The notes beneath the pieces were generated by a model. The model did no database searches. It was not told the origin of the DNA and worked only from the letters and a program-made list of their open reading frames with translations. A DNA stretch of 64,000 nt from positions 2,301,641 through 2,365,640 of the forward strand of contig CM060109.1 in assembly GCA_030522415.1 (NCBI GenBank). Reading direction: 5' to 3'. The stretch's first letter is position 1. Every line of letters starts with the position of its first letter. The position numbers and the translations under genes are program-made. Of this stretch, positions 1-13,205 are shown one piece after another. The stretch is from Channallabes apus. Its lineage: Eukaryota > Chordata > Actinopteri > Siluriformes > Clariidae.

Positions 1-199
1 GTTGTTTATTTTTCTTGTTACCATCATTTAAAAACATTTTTTATTATTTTTATTTATCAATTTAATGTTTTATTAAAAAAACACCCTGCTGTTTTATGGC
101 CTAAATGTTGACTTTTTGTACAGCACTTTGTTCAGCTTTGTTGTTGTTTTTAAAGTGCTTTAGAAATAAAGTGGTATTGTATTGTGTGGTATGGTAAAT
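1..199. other. AT-rich non-coding sequence
   Basis: AT-rich sequence with no recognisable gene. It lies within or upstream of the first visible asic4 intron. Confidence 0.4.
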
Positions 200-690
200 C
201 TCAAAAGAAAGAGATAAAGAAAGTATGTTGAGAGAATAAATGTTTATGGTGAGTTAGTCAAACCTGGGAAATTTTTGGTGAATGAAGGTGTAAAAGCGAT
301 TGACATTTACAGAAGACTTCAAACACAGTATGGTGATGAGACTCTTAGATGCAGTAAATCATTTGAAAGATGCAAACGTTCCTGTGATCATTCAGCGAGT
401 GAAACGTCTTACAAAATGACGGATAACTTGTCGCCTACTGGCAGAAGAGACACATCTATGTGTGAACTGTACAAACAATCATTCATCCAACACCACTTGC
501 ACATCACATGAACTTGGCTGGGAGTTATCGCCACATCCCCTTATAGTCCTGACCTCGCTCCAAGACATTTCCACATGTTTGGGCCATTAAAGTAGTTCCT
601 GGTAGGCCGGCATTTGAGACGTGATCAGTCTGATCATGGCTCCTGTGTACTGAGAAAACATTCTACCTTGATAATATCCAAGCACTAATG
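200..690 (+). pseudogene. decayed mariner transposase relic
   Basis: A broken mariner-family (DD34D-type) transposase. Near 270-400 the translation FLVNEGVKAIDIYRRLQTQY followed by GDET resembles the N-terminal helix-turn-helix of mariner transposases, including the GVK..I..RLQ..YGDET pattern. Near 505-600 another frame reads PYSPDLAPRHFHMFGPLK, the block around the last catalytic aspartate (PYSPDLAP). The frames between are broken by stops and indels and the middle of the catalytic domain is missing, so it cannot make an active enzyme. No terminal inverted repeats were found around it. Confidence 0.6.
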
Positions 691-723
691 AAACAATGAG
701 ATAAGTGTGTTAGTGTAAAATTA

Positions 724-1080
724 TACAGGCTAATTCAAAAAGAATAAACCGATTTCACTGCCCAATATTTTATTAAAGAAAAGTAATACACAACTCCAGC
801 CAAGTCACAAGTATTTTACTCACAATCAAATTGTATTTCCTGTCTTACAAATGTTCAACGTGACCACCACCTGCAGCATGGGCAACACCAATGCGATAAG
901 CGAATTCCTCCCTGGTCCGTATCAGCATATCACGATCCACTGAGTTGATGGTGGCGGCCATTCAAAAATTTTATTTTTCCAACAATTTTTTCAAATGGTC
1001 ACTGACTCATTTCATAACAATGTTTGAGAACTGAAGCAATTAGTCATGAAATCGGTTCATTCTTTTTGAATTATCCTGTA
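724..1080. mobile_element. mariner/Tc-like element with 32-bp terminal inverted repeats
   Basis: A short non-autonomous DNA transposon. The left end (from 726) and the reverse complement of the right end (to 1078) match over about 32 bases, starting CAGG.TAATTCAAAAAGAAT and continuing to .AACCGATTTCA. TA dinucleotides flank both ends, as expected for Tc1/mariner target-site duplications. On the - strand around 850-930 the translation EEFAYRIGVAHAAGGGHVEHL resembles the C-terminal end of a DDE-type transposase, so this is probably an internal deletion derivative of a coding element. Confidence 0.75.
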
Positions 1081-1289
1081 TATTGAAATAAAGGGAGTTT
1101 TTATTCTGCACAATCTGGACCACTTTGACTTGAATGGCCTTAACTGCTATAAGAAAAGAAACAACAGGAACTTGTTTCATGAATATTCCACAACATTAAT
1201 TCTAACTATAAATAAGTAAAACATTATTTGATAAATCAATAAATGGTAATTATTTCCAAAATGCATTGGTGTAAAAACAAAAGTATACG

Positions 1290-1830
1290 TGGTCAGTTTG
1301 TTGGAGCTGAATGCTTGGGGTTACTGATGTGCTGAGAGGTGATCTGTTGCCCCAATCTCAATTTTCACTCTGGATGAGGTTTTCTTCAAGGATGTTCCTG
1401 TACAGGTCATGCATTCTTATTAGTCTCCATTGGCTTGCCACTAAGCACCCCTATGGCATAATGCTGCCACCACCGTTCTTCACTATAGGGATAGGTATAT
1501 GTGGTTTATCCAATACTTTCATCTTGATACTCTGCCATAAATTATGCCGTCCTGGTTGTCTTCCAGCAGGTTATCCTATCTCTGCACATTTTATGGCTCT
1601 CTGACTACTTCAGAACTCCCTCCATGACCAAACCCCTTCTCTTCTTGATGCCAAATTAGACCAGATAATCATCTCTTGGAATGTTCAAGGTTGTTCCAAG
1701 ATTCTTTTATCTCTAATGCATTGTATTATGGCAGCTGTGGTCCTCGGAACACTTAATGCCTTCAGAATATGCCATAGATTGAGCAGAGAGATCTTCAGAC
1801 AGCTGCTTAGACTTCATGGGTTAAATTTGT
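1290..1830 (-). pseudogene. decayed Tc1-like transposase relic
   Basis: Read on the - strand, the start near 1830 gives a Tc1-like N-terminus (MKSKQLSEDL) in one frame. Further on, fragments around 1480-1300 resemble the Tc1 core GGGSIM..GC followed by YRNILEENL. Frames are broken by stops and indels and the middle is rearranged. This is an old, inactive Tc1 copy. The family is assigned by recognition of the motif pattern only. Confidence 0.5.
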
Positions 1831-3324
1831 CCTGAAAATGCAGTGTAAATTGTGAGCCCTTAAAGACCCTCGTGTGTTTCTTTCCAATTTATGTCTAATC
1901 AATTCAAATTGCAACAAGTGGACAATTGATTTCAATCCATTTGAGTCCTAGACACAGGTCAAAGATAATTAAAGCAAACTGGTGGCACCTGAGCACAAGT
2001 TAAAATGCCACAGTGAAGTGGACTAAATACTTGATCAATATGAGATTTTTCTATTTTTCTATTCTTAATATTTTTAATAGCTCTGTGTCACTTTGTTCTT
2101 ATGGCTAATTATTTGTAGATTTGATGTATGAAAACAGCAATTATACCCATTCAAATTCAAATCCACAACAGAATAACATGTGCACCATGTAAAGGGGTAT
2201 AAATAAATCTTTATGTAATGAATAGATTTATATTGTGTGTGTGCTATATTTAAGTTGCATCTCTCCTCGTTACCCCACCCCTGAGCCCCTGAGGCGTGAT
2301 CTGTGACCCTTACCTAGTTATTTCAGTCAGAATGCTTGTATCTCACCCTTTCTCTGGATGCCATTTCCAGCATGGTTCACATTTAACCTCTGCCCACCTC
2401 CTCCTTACACTCCACCACTGAGTCAACACCTAATCCGGATATCACCTGTATGGGAAGGAGAGCATGGGATTAGCTTCTCTGTTATGACAGGATGATATGG
2501 TGATACATTTGCAGCTTGTATGTCTGCTCTCATCAGAGGATGAGTGGAAGGTGTGAGCTGTGAGGGGAGCAGATTCTAACAGCCTCCTGTGTATGTGGGT
2601 TGTTTGCAGGTTGATATATATCTGAGTCCAGATGTGTACAAGGACCATGATGAAAGTTTCTGCGCGTTGGTTAATTGCATGTTATCTGCTTGTATCATTC
2701 AACAGCTGTATGTTGGGTCTCGTGTGTCGTAGCAGGTTCTCTTATCTCCTGATCAGTATCTTCATTTTTAGTCATTGACTGCGGTATGGTGGTCGTATAC
2801 AGTATGTCTTCACTTTATACGGAACATGACTTATAAATAAATGAATTTGGATATGTAAATTATAACAGCCCTCATACCGCATGCTTCCTTTCCTACATCC
2901 TAAAAATAAGCGAGCAGGTCGTCAGGTTGCAGACCTGTTAATCTCAGGAGCTAACAGTAGCCCTGTGTTACTGTGGGTGAAGAGATGCTGAAAGTACTGA
3001 ATGTTACCATGAACTAAAACACTTTTAACATCCGGAATTTTCCAGTGAGCGAGGAGACGCTGAGCATCTGCAGGGTAAATGTGGACACTCAAGGCTTCTC
3101 GGAAATACGCTGGGCGTGAATTTCATCTCTCTGAGTATCTGAGCCGCGAGACTCGGTCCTGAAGACACAGGCAATGAATGAGGAAGTTTCTAGAAGCTTT
3201 TTACTGAATGAGAAATTGAAATGATGTTTTGCTCAGAATGCTAATGCCTTTGCTAACACTGACAGCCGTTTATTTATTCCACACTATGATGAAGAATTCG
3301 ACTCTTTATTGCTGAGAGGAAGAT

Positions 3325-3326
<2 letters not shown>
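1831..3326. other. non-coding, no recognised element
   Basis: AT-rich non-coding sequence. Short open frames here show no family motif. It is probably part of asic4 intron 1. Confidence 0.4.
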
Positions 3327-3369
<43 letters not shown>

Positions 3370-3577
3370 GGGTTTTTCATTCAGATTCAAAGGGAAAGTT
3401 CAAAGTGCTTTTGTGATGTTTGATTTGACTTCAGACGAGCCAACAGTTCCAAACAAAATGAAAAATGAAAAAGACGAAGAGACGTTTTTGAAAACCCAAA
3501 ACACAAATTGTTCCTTCACTTCGGTGACGTTAATGGCAGCTGCACAGCCATCAGTGTTTTGCCTGGAGTGCTCTCTA

Positions 3578-3624
<47 letters not shown>

Positions 3625-3693
3625 ACAAAAAAATGGAGCATGAAATTTGAAATGAGAGCAGCAATAGGTCAGAGACTTGAAACTGTCACACTA

Positions 3694-3727
<34 letters not shown>
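3327..3727. repeat. cluster of three CA/GT microsatellites
   Basis: A GT tract at 3327-3366, a CA tract at about 3591-3623 and a second GT tract at about 3695-3726, all within 400 bp. Because GT and CA tracts are complementary, the single strand could fold on itself. Several apparent open frames here are only microsatellite translations. Confidence 0.9.
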
Positions 3728-3736
<9 letters not shown>

Positions 3737-4489
3737 AAGAGAGAAAAAGAGCGCTATTCTTACACTCGTTAAAGGTTCACGCTGCCTGTATAAACACCTC
3801 TTTCTTTTGCTCTGAAGGTGAAACTGATTTGTTCACTACAGCCTTTAGGCTTATGAGCATCAGCCAATCAGACCTGCTGTCTGTACAATGTGAAAAACAC
3901 TCCTAAATGTTCGGTCAGTTAAGATACATCTCCGTCAATAACACGTTCTGTTACAAAGGAATCTGTAAATTATAAAAGCTTGGCAGCGAGTTAAAGATTT
4001 TTATTATCTGCAATAAACTGGAATCTCATGTGTGAACCATCAGGGGTCGAGTTGTTCCTAATAAAATCGCATTTTTTGTTTAGCATTGAAAACCTAGCAG
4101 TTGGTAAATCCACAAACAAGCTGTAGATCCTATCGTGTCTGCTTTTTGCTGTCTCCTGGAGCGCAGTGAGAGACGTTCCTGCTCTGGTTTCCCAGTGTTG
4201 TGTTTGTTGCTCAGTGAGTTGAGGAGACAGTGCTGGGGTTTACACCCAGTGCTGAAGCTGTAGTGCTATAAAACCTAAAGAGCGCGGGGACACAGCATTG
4301 TTAAGCACTGAGCCATGGCATTATTATCTCATTACTCCTCTATTGCTGTTGTTTCTGGTGTTTTCCCACTTGGTTTTGTTTCTGTCTTTTTTCAGGTTTT
4401 ACTTTTTTTTTTTCAAAAGATAAACATAAATCACTTTCTTCAGCCGTAAAACAACATAGGATCTCAAACATCTCCATCTGTTCTAAGAC

Positions 4490-4850
4490 TAAGATGTTTA
4501 ATAATCTCTACCACTATTTCACCATCTATTCTTACATTTTACTATGTCCATCACCACTGCATCATCTTTTCTCTCATCCCATCATCTTCACCACAATTCC
4601 ATCATCTCTACCACCATTTTACCATCTCGTCTTCCTTTCTATCACCTCCACCACCATTCCACCATCTATTCTCCCATTATACCATCTCGGATCACCATTC
4701 AACTATCTATTCTCCTATCTCAGCATCTCCATCTACATTCCATCATCTTTTGTCCCATTCCACCATCCCTCATCACATGTCCACTATCTCTAGTTACCAT
4801 TCCAGTGCCTCTCCTCACTATTCCACCAGCTTCATCACAATCACTACATT
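4490..4850. repeat. degenerate pyrimidine-rich CCATC minisatellite
   Basis: About 360 bp made of imperfect units of the type ACCATCTATTCTCCCATT or CACCACCATTCCATCATCT. The + strand is almost purine-poor. Two overlapping open frames through it are by-products of the repeat. Confidence 0.7.
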
Positions 4851-5731
4851 ATGCCAGAACTATTTCTTGTTTCTGAACAGAAAGTCTTGTTGATCCAGTG
4901 AAATATTAGAGTGTGTGACTTTTTTCAGGCCAGACATTATACATCCAGGGGCTCAACATTCACCCCTTCAGTTTAGTTCTAGATGCCTAGAAGGGAACAC
5001 GCAAACCTTATAAATTTATCAGAAGTCTCCTTAAATCTGTGAAGCCTACAAGGCAAATTTCAGCAAAAAGACTGGAGCGAGTAAAGAAAACATGATGGGA
5101 GACAATATTTGGGTGCTGATTCGCGAAAGTGATTTAAATTACACAAATTTTAAGTGATTTAAATTGCACAAATCTTAAAACCCTACTCACTTCTAAATGT
5201 TTTTTTTTTTTTCATTTTGTATAAGTTTAGTGTAAACGCATTTAAATCTTAATTCTCATATCTCAGAATGAAGAGCAGCAGGTTGAGGGAAAGCGGTGCC
5301 TGTGGAAAGCTAATGGCTTAGCACTTAAGGCCAATTAAATCTGCAGGGAAGATTTATGCTAATGATATGCTAATGTGTTTAGGAATTGCTCCAGGCCAGT
5401 AGCTGAAGTGTGCAGTCTGCGTGTGGCATTTCAGTGTGACATGCTGCATAAATTGCAGTTAAAAAGTTGGTGTTAGGAAGCCATTAATTTCATATTTAAA
5501 ATCTAAAAGAGCATTTTTCGAGATATGAACTGGACTGTAACACTGAGTTATTTTGCTGTTAATGTGTTAAGAGCAAACTGGACATAGCAGATGATTTTGT
5601 TCCTTGCTTTGTCGTTCATTGTTTTGTTGGTTCCTCAGTTGATGTTCTGTGGGAACCATAAAGCTGATCTGCAGAGCTGTACAACTAACTTATCAGAAAA
5701 AGTCTCCCTAATATGATCTTTGGTCCTCTCT
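4851..5731. other. non-coding, no recognised element
   Basis: AT-rich intronic sequence with a few short homopolymer runs. No gene or repeat family was recognised. Confidence 0.4.
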
Positions 5732-7085
5732 CCTGATTCTACATTTCCTCAGTTACACTAAGCTCAGACTCGGGCTCCTGATGATTTCAGTGAGACGTAG
5801 CAGGAGGAAAATTAGCCTTCATTTAAAGTGGTGGCATCTCAGCTTGCAACGTTCTGCCCCGTGGCATTGTGGGAAATGTCATGCTGTTTAATGACAGACG
5901 AGCGGTAGTGAAAGTGTTTAGATGAAATGAGGATGAAAGAACTACAGTGTCTGAGTTTGTTTCTTCCCATGGTATAGTTTTATGTTTGCTGTTTGTTTAT
6001 TTTGAATTTTTTCTCTCTCTCTGAATCCGAACATGACTTGACTGAATGTAAATCACTGTAGCTTCGTTATGGGTTCATCAGCTTCTCTGTCTAGCATGAC
6101 CCTTGAATGTTTTTTGTAGAACCCTAGAGCTGAGAGGTTTATTACAGTGAGCGTCCAATAGGACATTTATGTGTTGTTGTTTTTTTTTACTGATTTTTAC
6201 TCAGATTCTGTTGTTCTGGATGTTTCAGATTTTGGTGCAATCTGACCATGTGGAGTGTTTATGTGTGTATTTATATGAGCCACTTAGAGAAAGTCCTGGA
6301 TTTAAGCTGTTTATCTCCGATCTTAATTGCAGCTGTTGATGTTTCTCCAGTCCAGCTGAGACAGTGAGTCACTAAACACTCATTTTACCCAGAATGCTTT
6401 GCTTTGATTCCACCCCAACTCTCTGAGATCAGAGTCCACACAAACGCTGGTAAATGTGTGTGTGTCACGGTTCTGTTTGTCATCGCCTCTCCGTCTCTCT
6501 GTTTATTACTCTGTCATCTTCCCTCTCTGTCTTTCACGTGTCAGTGTTTCAGTCTTTAACTCTTGTTGTTTTAAGGAAAGTGGAGCAGAGCTCAGAGAGG
6601 CTGCGGCTGAATAACAGTTTTCATGTCACCGTTAATTTAACATCAGGAGAGCTGAGCTCTGAAGAGTGCAATAGCAGAGGATTCATTTTTTTCTTTTTCT
6701 TATTCTTATTTTTCAGATAAAATGTTGCTTTTCAAGTCCACTTCAGACGTCACTTATTCATTCTGTCCTGCTTTTATCGCTGCAATATAAAACACACACA
6801 CATTAATGTTTCAGTCGACTGCCAGATCATTTCATTATATTATTATAAATTAGATCATTTAAATCTTTATGACATGAGTTTTTATCTGAAAGAGGACATT
6901 GGGACATTCTGGTCCATTTATTGTGACAGATCACGCTGAAATCTCTTTACACTGTCATTCAAACTCATGTTTATTCCACTTAATTATGGGAAACAATCCA
7001 ACATAAACTAAACAAACAAATACTTATAAAGATTAAACACAGAGCTTTTAAAGTGTTATTATCGTATCTGATTTAAGGTATAATG
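5732..7085 (+). repeat. 1.35 kb dispersed repeat, copy A (uninterrupted)
   Basis: This stretch is closely similar, in inverted orientation, to sequence at 56451-55349 plus 48852-48733, which is copy B, split by the retrovirus. The shared block starts at CCTGATTCTACATTTCC (5732) and fades near TCTGATTTAAGGTATAATG (about 7085). Similarity is very high over 6400-6960 and lower at the right end. Copies A and B each contain an open frame of about 88-90 codons with nearly the same sequence, but it is rich in CV and F runs and shows no domain, so I do not call it a gene. The family is unknown to me. Confidence 0.85.
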
Positions 7086-7337
7086 TGGAAGTACTGGACT
7101 CTTCATTCAGTCAGAAACCACTTAACAAATTGCAGTTATTATACTGTACATGAATATCCTCTGGAAGACATAAAAATTCTTCAAAACTCAGTGATATAAC
7201 AATGATATGTGAATATTCTTGTATATGAGACACAGGCCAGTGTTTTAGTGTGGTTTACAGGATGTTACTCTAAAAATATTTGTGGTTATTGTCCCGCAGT
7301 TAGGTTTTAACCTCTACTGTATATGTTTACCTTGCAG

Positions 7338-7482
7338 GTCTACACGAGATACGGGAAATGCTATACATTTAATGGAAACAAAACAACTTCCAAAAAGTCA
7401 AAGCAGGGAGGCATGGGAAATGGTCTGGAGATCATGCTGGACATCGAGCAGGATGAGTATCTGCCCATATGGAGAGAAACAA
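7338..7482 (+). CDS. asic4: acid-sensing ion channel 4, first exon in window
   Basis: This exon begins asic4 in the window. The product is a DEG/ENaC-superfamily channel subunit of the plasma membrane, which assembles as a trimer. ASIC4 proteins are generally poorly or not proton-gated and may act as modulators. The exon reads VYTRYGKCYTFNGNK and later MGNGLEIMLDIEQDEYLPIW, part of the extracellular palm and beta-ball. The GNGLEIMLDI..DEYLP.W pattern is shared by all ASICs, while YTFNGNK and YLPIWRET favour ASIC4 over ASIC1 and ASIC2. It lies between a CTTGCAG acceptor and a GTGAGT donor and ends with one base of a split Asn codon that the next exon completes. Usual ASICs are about 530 residues; roughly the first 200, including membrane segment 1, must be encoded left of position 1. 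Teleosts have asic4a and asic4b and I cannot say which this is. Confidence 0.93.
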
Positions 7483-7509
7483 GTGAGTTAATATACAACA
7501 TATTTATAT

Positions 7510-9380
7510 TTATTTTCCAAAGGTCTGAGTCTGAGGTGGGTGATGGGCGTTTAGAAGCTGATGATGGAGCAGTAGCTTCAAATGGTGGTGATGGAGCAGT
7601 GGCTTTAGTGTGTGGTGTTGGGGCAGGGGTTTTCGCGGCCGTTGATAGAGTAGGGGTTTTAAAGGGCTAAGTTAAGCCTTTATTTGTCACATATACATTA
7701 CAGCACAGTGAAATTCCTTCTTCACATATCCCAGCGTAACTGGGGTCAGAGCGCAGGGTCAGCCATGATACAGCGCCCCTGGAGCAGATAGGGTTAAGGG
7801 CCTTGCTCAAGGGCCCAACAGTAGCAACCTGGTGGAGCTGGGGATTGAACCGCCGATCTTCCAGTCGGTAACTCAGTGCCTTAGCCCTCTGAGCCACCAC
7901 TGCCCCTAAACAATTTGAAAACAGCATCAGTGCTCCACTCGGAAACTCGGTGGTAATGAAGCAGAGATTTTAAATGGTGGTGATGGAGCATGGGTTTAGG
8001 TGGAGCAAAGGGCTTAGAGTGTGGTGATTGACCACGGGGTTTAGAGGTTGTTGATGGAGCAATGGTTTTAAATTGTGGAGATGGAGAAGGGGCTCAGGTG
8101 CTGGTGATGAAGCATGGGGTTTAAAGGCTGTTGATGCAGCAGGGGGTTTAGATGTGGATGATGAAGTTTGAAGAAGAAGTTTGTGATGGAGTAGGCATTT
8201 AGAGGGTGGTGATGGAGTTGGGGTATAGAAGCTGGTGATGGATCAAGGGATAGGAGAGTGGTGATAGAGTGGGGGTTTGGAGACAGGTGATGGAGCAAGG
8301 GGTTTAGAGAATGGTTATTAAGAAGGGGTTAAGATGCTGGCGATGGAGCAGGGGTTTTAAATGGTTACATGGTTTAAATGGCAGTTTAGAGGTTGGTGAT
8401 GGAGCAGGGGGTGTAGATGGTGGTGATGGAGCAGGGATTTGGAGGTTGGTGATAAAATGGGGGTGAAGAGGTTGGTAATGGAGCAGGCATTTAGAGGGTA
8501 GTGATGGAGTAGGGCTTTTGAGATTGGAAATGGAGAAGAGGTTTAGAGAAATGTGATGGAGCAGGGGTTTTGAGGTTGGTGATGGAGCACAGGTTTAGAG
8601 GCTGGTATTGTAGGAGGGGTTTAGAGGCTTGTGATGGAGCAGAGGTGTTAGAGAATGGTGATAGAGCAGGGACTATAGAAACTTGCGATAGAACAGAGGG
8701 TTTAGAGGTTGATGATGGCACAGAGGATTTAGAGGGTGGTGATGGAGTACTGGGTTGAGGGAGTGGTGAGGGAGCATGACTTTTAGACCCTGGTGATGTA
8801 CGTAGCAAAGATTTTAGCGGTTGGTGATTTAGCAGGGACATAGATGCTGGTGATGAAGCAGTCATTTAGAGTTTGAAGGAGTGAGATTTTAAAGTGTGGT
8901 GATGGAGCAGGGGGTATAGAGTGTGGAGAAGGAATGTGGTTTCAGAGGGTGGTGATAGAGTATTGGGTTTATAGGCTGGTGATGAAGAAGGGGTTTAGAG
9001 GCTTGTGATGGAGCAGGGTGTTCAAAAGCTGGTGAGGGGTGTAGAGGTTGGTGATGGATCAGGGGTTTAGAGGTTGATGATGGACTGGAGGTTTAGAGGT
9101 TGGCGAAAAAGCAGAGGTTTAGAGGTTGTTGTTGGAGCAAGGAGTTTAGTGACTGTTGAGAGAGCTTTGGGATTTAGAGACTGGTGATGGTTTAGGGGGT
9201 TAAAATGGAGTTTGGTGATGAAACAGGGGTTTAGAGGCTGGTGTCGGAGCATGGGTTTTAGAAGCTGGTGATGGAGCAGGGGTATGGAGGTTGATGATGG
9301 AGCAAGGAGTTTAGTGACTGGTGAGAGTGGGGCTTTAGATACTGGTGATGGAGCAGGTGGTTTGAAGGCCGTAGAGTGGT
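7510..9380. repeat. about 1.9 kb degenerate minisatellite in asic4 intron
   Basis: A long array of imperfect units of about 25-35 bp built on GGTTTAGAGGTTGGTGATGG followed by AGCAGGG, strongly purine-rich on the + strand. It begins just after the exon donor (about 7510), is interrupted by a SINE at 7669-7907 and continues to about 9380. Periodic open frames on the - strand, rich in HHQPLNP and SPASKP, are by-products of the repeat. Confidence 0.9.
7669..7907 (-). mobile_element. tRNA-headed SINE inside the minisatellite
   Basis: On the - strand it starts near 7907 with a polymerase III-like box A (GTGGCTCAGAGGGCTAAGGC) and a box B-like GGTTCAATCCC, followed by a body and a tail ending TGTGACAAATAAAGG. 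A degenerate relative lies at 39275-39462. Confidence 0.75.
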
Positions 9381-9596
9381 TTTCCTTGGCTTTACTAGAA
9401 CTTTCATCCAATAATAGACACTGCTTTAGTATCTGTGAGATGTGCTCTGACAACTTTTTAATAACAGATCTCGGCTCAGACATCTAAACATTTGTAATAT
9501 TACTCTCTGTCACCACAGCTTTGTAAATATTAAAACTGAAATCCACACAGCTTTTCTCTGTTTTTGTGTTTAATGTACCTCTGTCTCTTTCTTTAG

Positions 9597-9724
9597 ATGA
9601 GACATCTTTAGAAGCAGGGATCCGTGTTCAGATTCACAGTCAGGATGAGCCGCCGTACATCCACCAACTTGGCTTTGGAGTCTCCCCGGGTTTCCAGACC
9701 TTTGTGTCTTGTCAGGAGCAGAGG
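9597..9724 (+). CDS. asic4: acid-sensing ion channel 4, second exon in window
   Basis: The exon follows a CTTTAG acceptor and completes the split Asn codon. It reads [20 protein letters not shown], then [20 protein letters not shown] and ends EQR before a GTACAA donor, phase 0. The E.PP.I..LGFGV.PGFQTFV..QEQ block is a hallmark of ASICs and forms part of the palm leading into the thumb. SCQEQ supplies a conserved cysteine. [20 protein letters not shown] matches the ASIC4 type rather than ASIC1 or ASIC2. The 128-bp length keeps the frame with both neighbours. Confidence 0.95.
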
Positions 9725-9837
9725 GTACAACCTATGAGCAATCTAAAAATATTTTGTCATTACATTGGATAGTTTATATTATTGCAGGGGGGAAGGGTAG
9801 AGGATAGAGAATGGGCATCAAAATGTTAAGAACAATG

Positions 9838-10000
9838 TTGGGTGTAATGCATTACAAAGTACAAAGTAATGCGTTGGAGTACTTGGATTACTTTTTTGAT
9901 GTAACGTGTTAGGTTCCACATTTAAGTACTCAGTTATTTAGTTATTTTCTCAAAAATGTAATCCGTTATTCAGACAATTTATGTAATCCGTGAGCCAGAC
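9838..10000. repeat. possible DNA-element fragment with TAATGCGTTACAAAG-type sequence
   Basis: Sequence of the type TGTAATGCATTACAAAGTAC, repeating related AATGCGTT and GATTAC motifs. It resembles a common teleost interspersed repeat, but no ends were resolved. Confidence 0.3.
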
Positions 10001-10020
10001 AAGCAGACATTCCCAATCGG

Positions 10021-10024
<4 letters not shown>

Positions 10025-10102
<78 letters not shown>

Positions 10103-10130
10103 TTGTCCTACTGAGATTGTAATTATGATG

Positions 10131-10163
<33 letters not shown>
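10025..10163. repeat. (GT)n and (CT)n microsatellites before a splice acceptor
   Basis: A GT tract of about 74 bp at 10025-10098 and a CT tract of about 30 bp at 10134-10163, ending 38 bp before the acceptor of the next asic4 exon. The CT tract serves as much of its polypyrimidine tract. Confidence 0.95.
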
Positions 10164-10169
<6 letters not shown>

Positions 10170-10201
10170 TCCCTTTCTCTCTACCCCCTCTCTTTCTCTA
10201 G

Positions 10202-10355
10202 TTGACATATCTACCCCAGCCATGGGGAAACTGTCGGTCTCCTGGTGACCCCTCTATCCCAGGCTATGACTCATACAGTATCAGTGCTTGTCATTTACAC
10301 TGTGAAACTCAACTCGTTCTGCAGGAGTGTCAGTGCCGCATGGTGCACATGCCTG
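10202..10355 (+). CDS. asic4: acid-sensing ion channel 4, third exon in window
   Basis: The exon starts after TCTCTAG and reads LTYLPQPWGNCRSPGDPSIP, then GYDSYSISACHLHCETQLVL and QECQCRMVHMPG. These are the thumb domain and its conserved disulfide-forming cysteines (C..S..C..HCE....CQCRMVHMPG). LTYLPQPWGNCR is typical of ASIC4. It ends in phase 1 at CCTG followed by GTAACA. Length 154 bp. Confidence 0.95.
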
Positions 10356-12615
<2,260 letters not shown>

Positions 12616-12649
12616 AACTAGCTTTTAAACTAATATTTCCAATAGATAA

Positions 12650-12955
12650 TCTATTCAATTTTATTTGTATAACGCTTTAGACAATTATCATTGTCGCAAA
12701 GCAGCTTTACACAGTAAAAAGAATTTCTATGAAATGTAAATGTGCTGAGGGAAAAACTCCCTGAGATGGCAATATGAAGAAACCTTGAGAGGAACCAGAC
12801 TCAAAAGGGAACCCATCCTCATCTGGGTGATAACGGATAGCAGGGATTGTTAATAATCTACGATCACCTGCTATGATGTGACATTTTTTGTGAAGCTGCT
12901 CTGAGACAATGACCGCCGTTACAAGTGCTATATAAATAAAATTGAATTTGATTTG
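12650..12955. repeat. two L2-type LINE tails in inverted orientation
   Basis: The left half reads ATTCAATTTTATTTGTATAA then GCTTTAGACAATTATCATTG, the L2/CR1 3' end on the - strand. The right half reads GCTGCTCTGAGACAATGACC ending ATATAAATAAAATTGAAT, the same tail on the + strand. The ends are therefore inverted repeats of about 58 bp around a 190-bp centre. Confidence 0.75.
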
Positions 12956-12984
12956 CATTTCAAGTCTGTAAGTATCATGATTTT

Positions 12985-13205
12985 ATAATTATCCTGGTAA
13001 GAAATAAAAAATTCAATGTGGTTCTTAGAAAATAATATGATTAGCCTAATCTGCATGTCTTTGAACTGTCGGAGGAAACCAGAGTACCCAGAGGAAACCC
13101 AGCAAGCACAGAGAGAACATGCAAACTCCACACACACCCAAGGAGGGACTCAAACCCTAAACAAAGTGTGAGGTCACAGTGCTGACTACTACACCACCAT
13201 GTCGC
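12985..13205 (-). mobile_element. degenerate tRNA-headed SINE
   Basis: Related to the young SINE at 57773-58127. It shares AGCCTAATCTGCATGTCTTT, GGAGGAAACC.GAGTACCC.G, GAGAACATGCAAACTCCAC and a terminal CTACACCACCATG, the reverse complement of a tRNA-like head. It is divergent and therefore old. Confidence 0.65.

Noticed and set aside
6454..6720. Open frame with a near-identical partner at 55578-55850
   Set aside because: It is repeated only because it lies in the 1.35 kb dispersed repeat. It has low-complexity ends, no domain, and no sign of selection visible here.
8491..9483. Antisense proline/histidine-rich open frames of up to 138 codons
   Set aside because: By-products of the intronic minisatellite. 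Units vary without preserving a protein sequence.
9950..10223. Open frames made of TH, VC or RE repeats
   Set aside because: Translations of CA/GT and CT/GA microsatellites.
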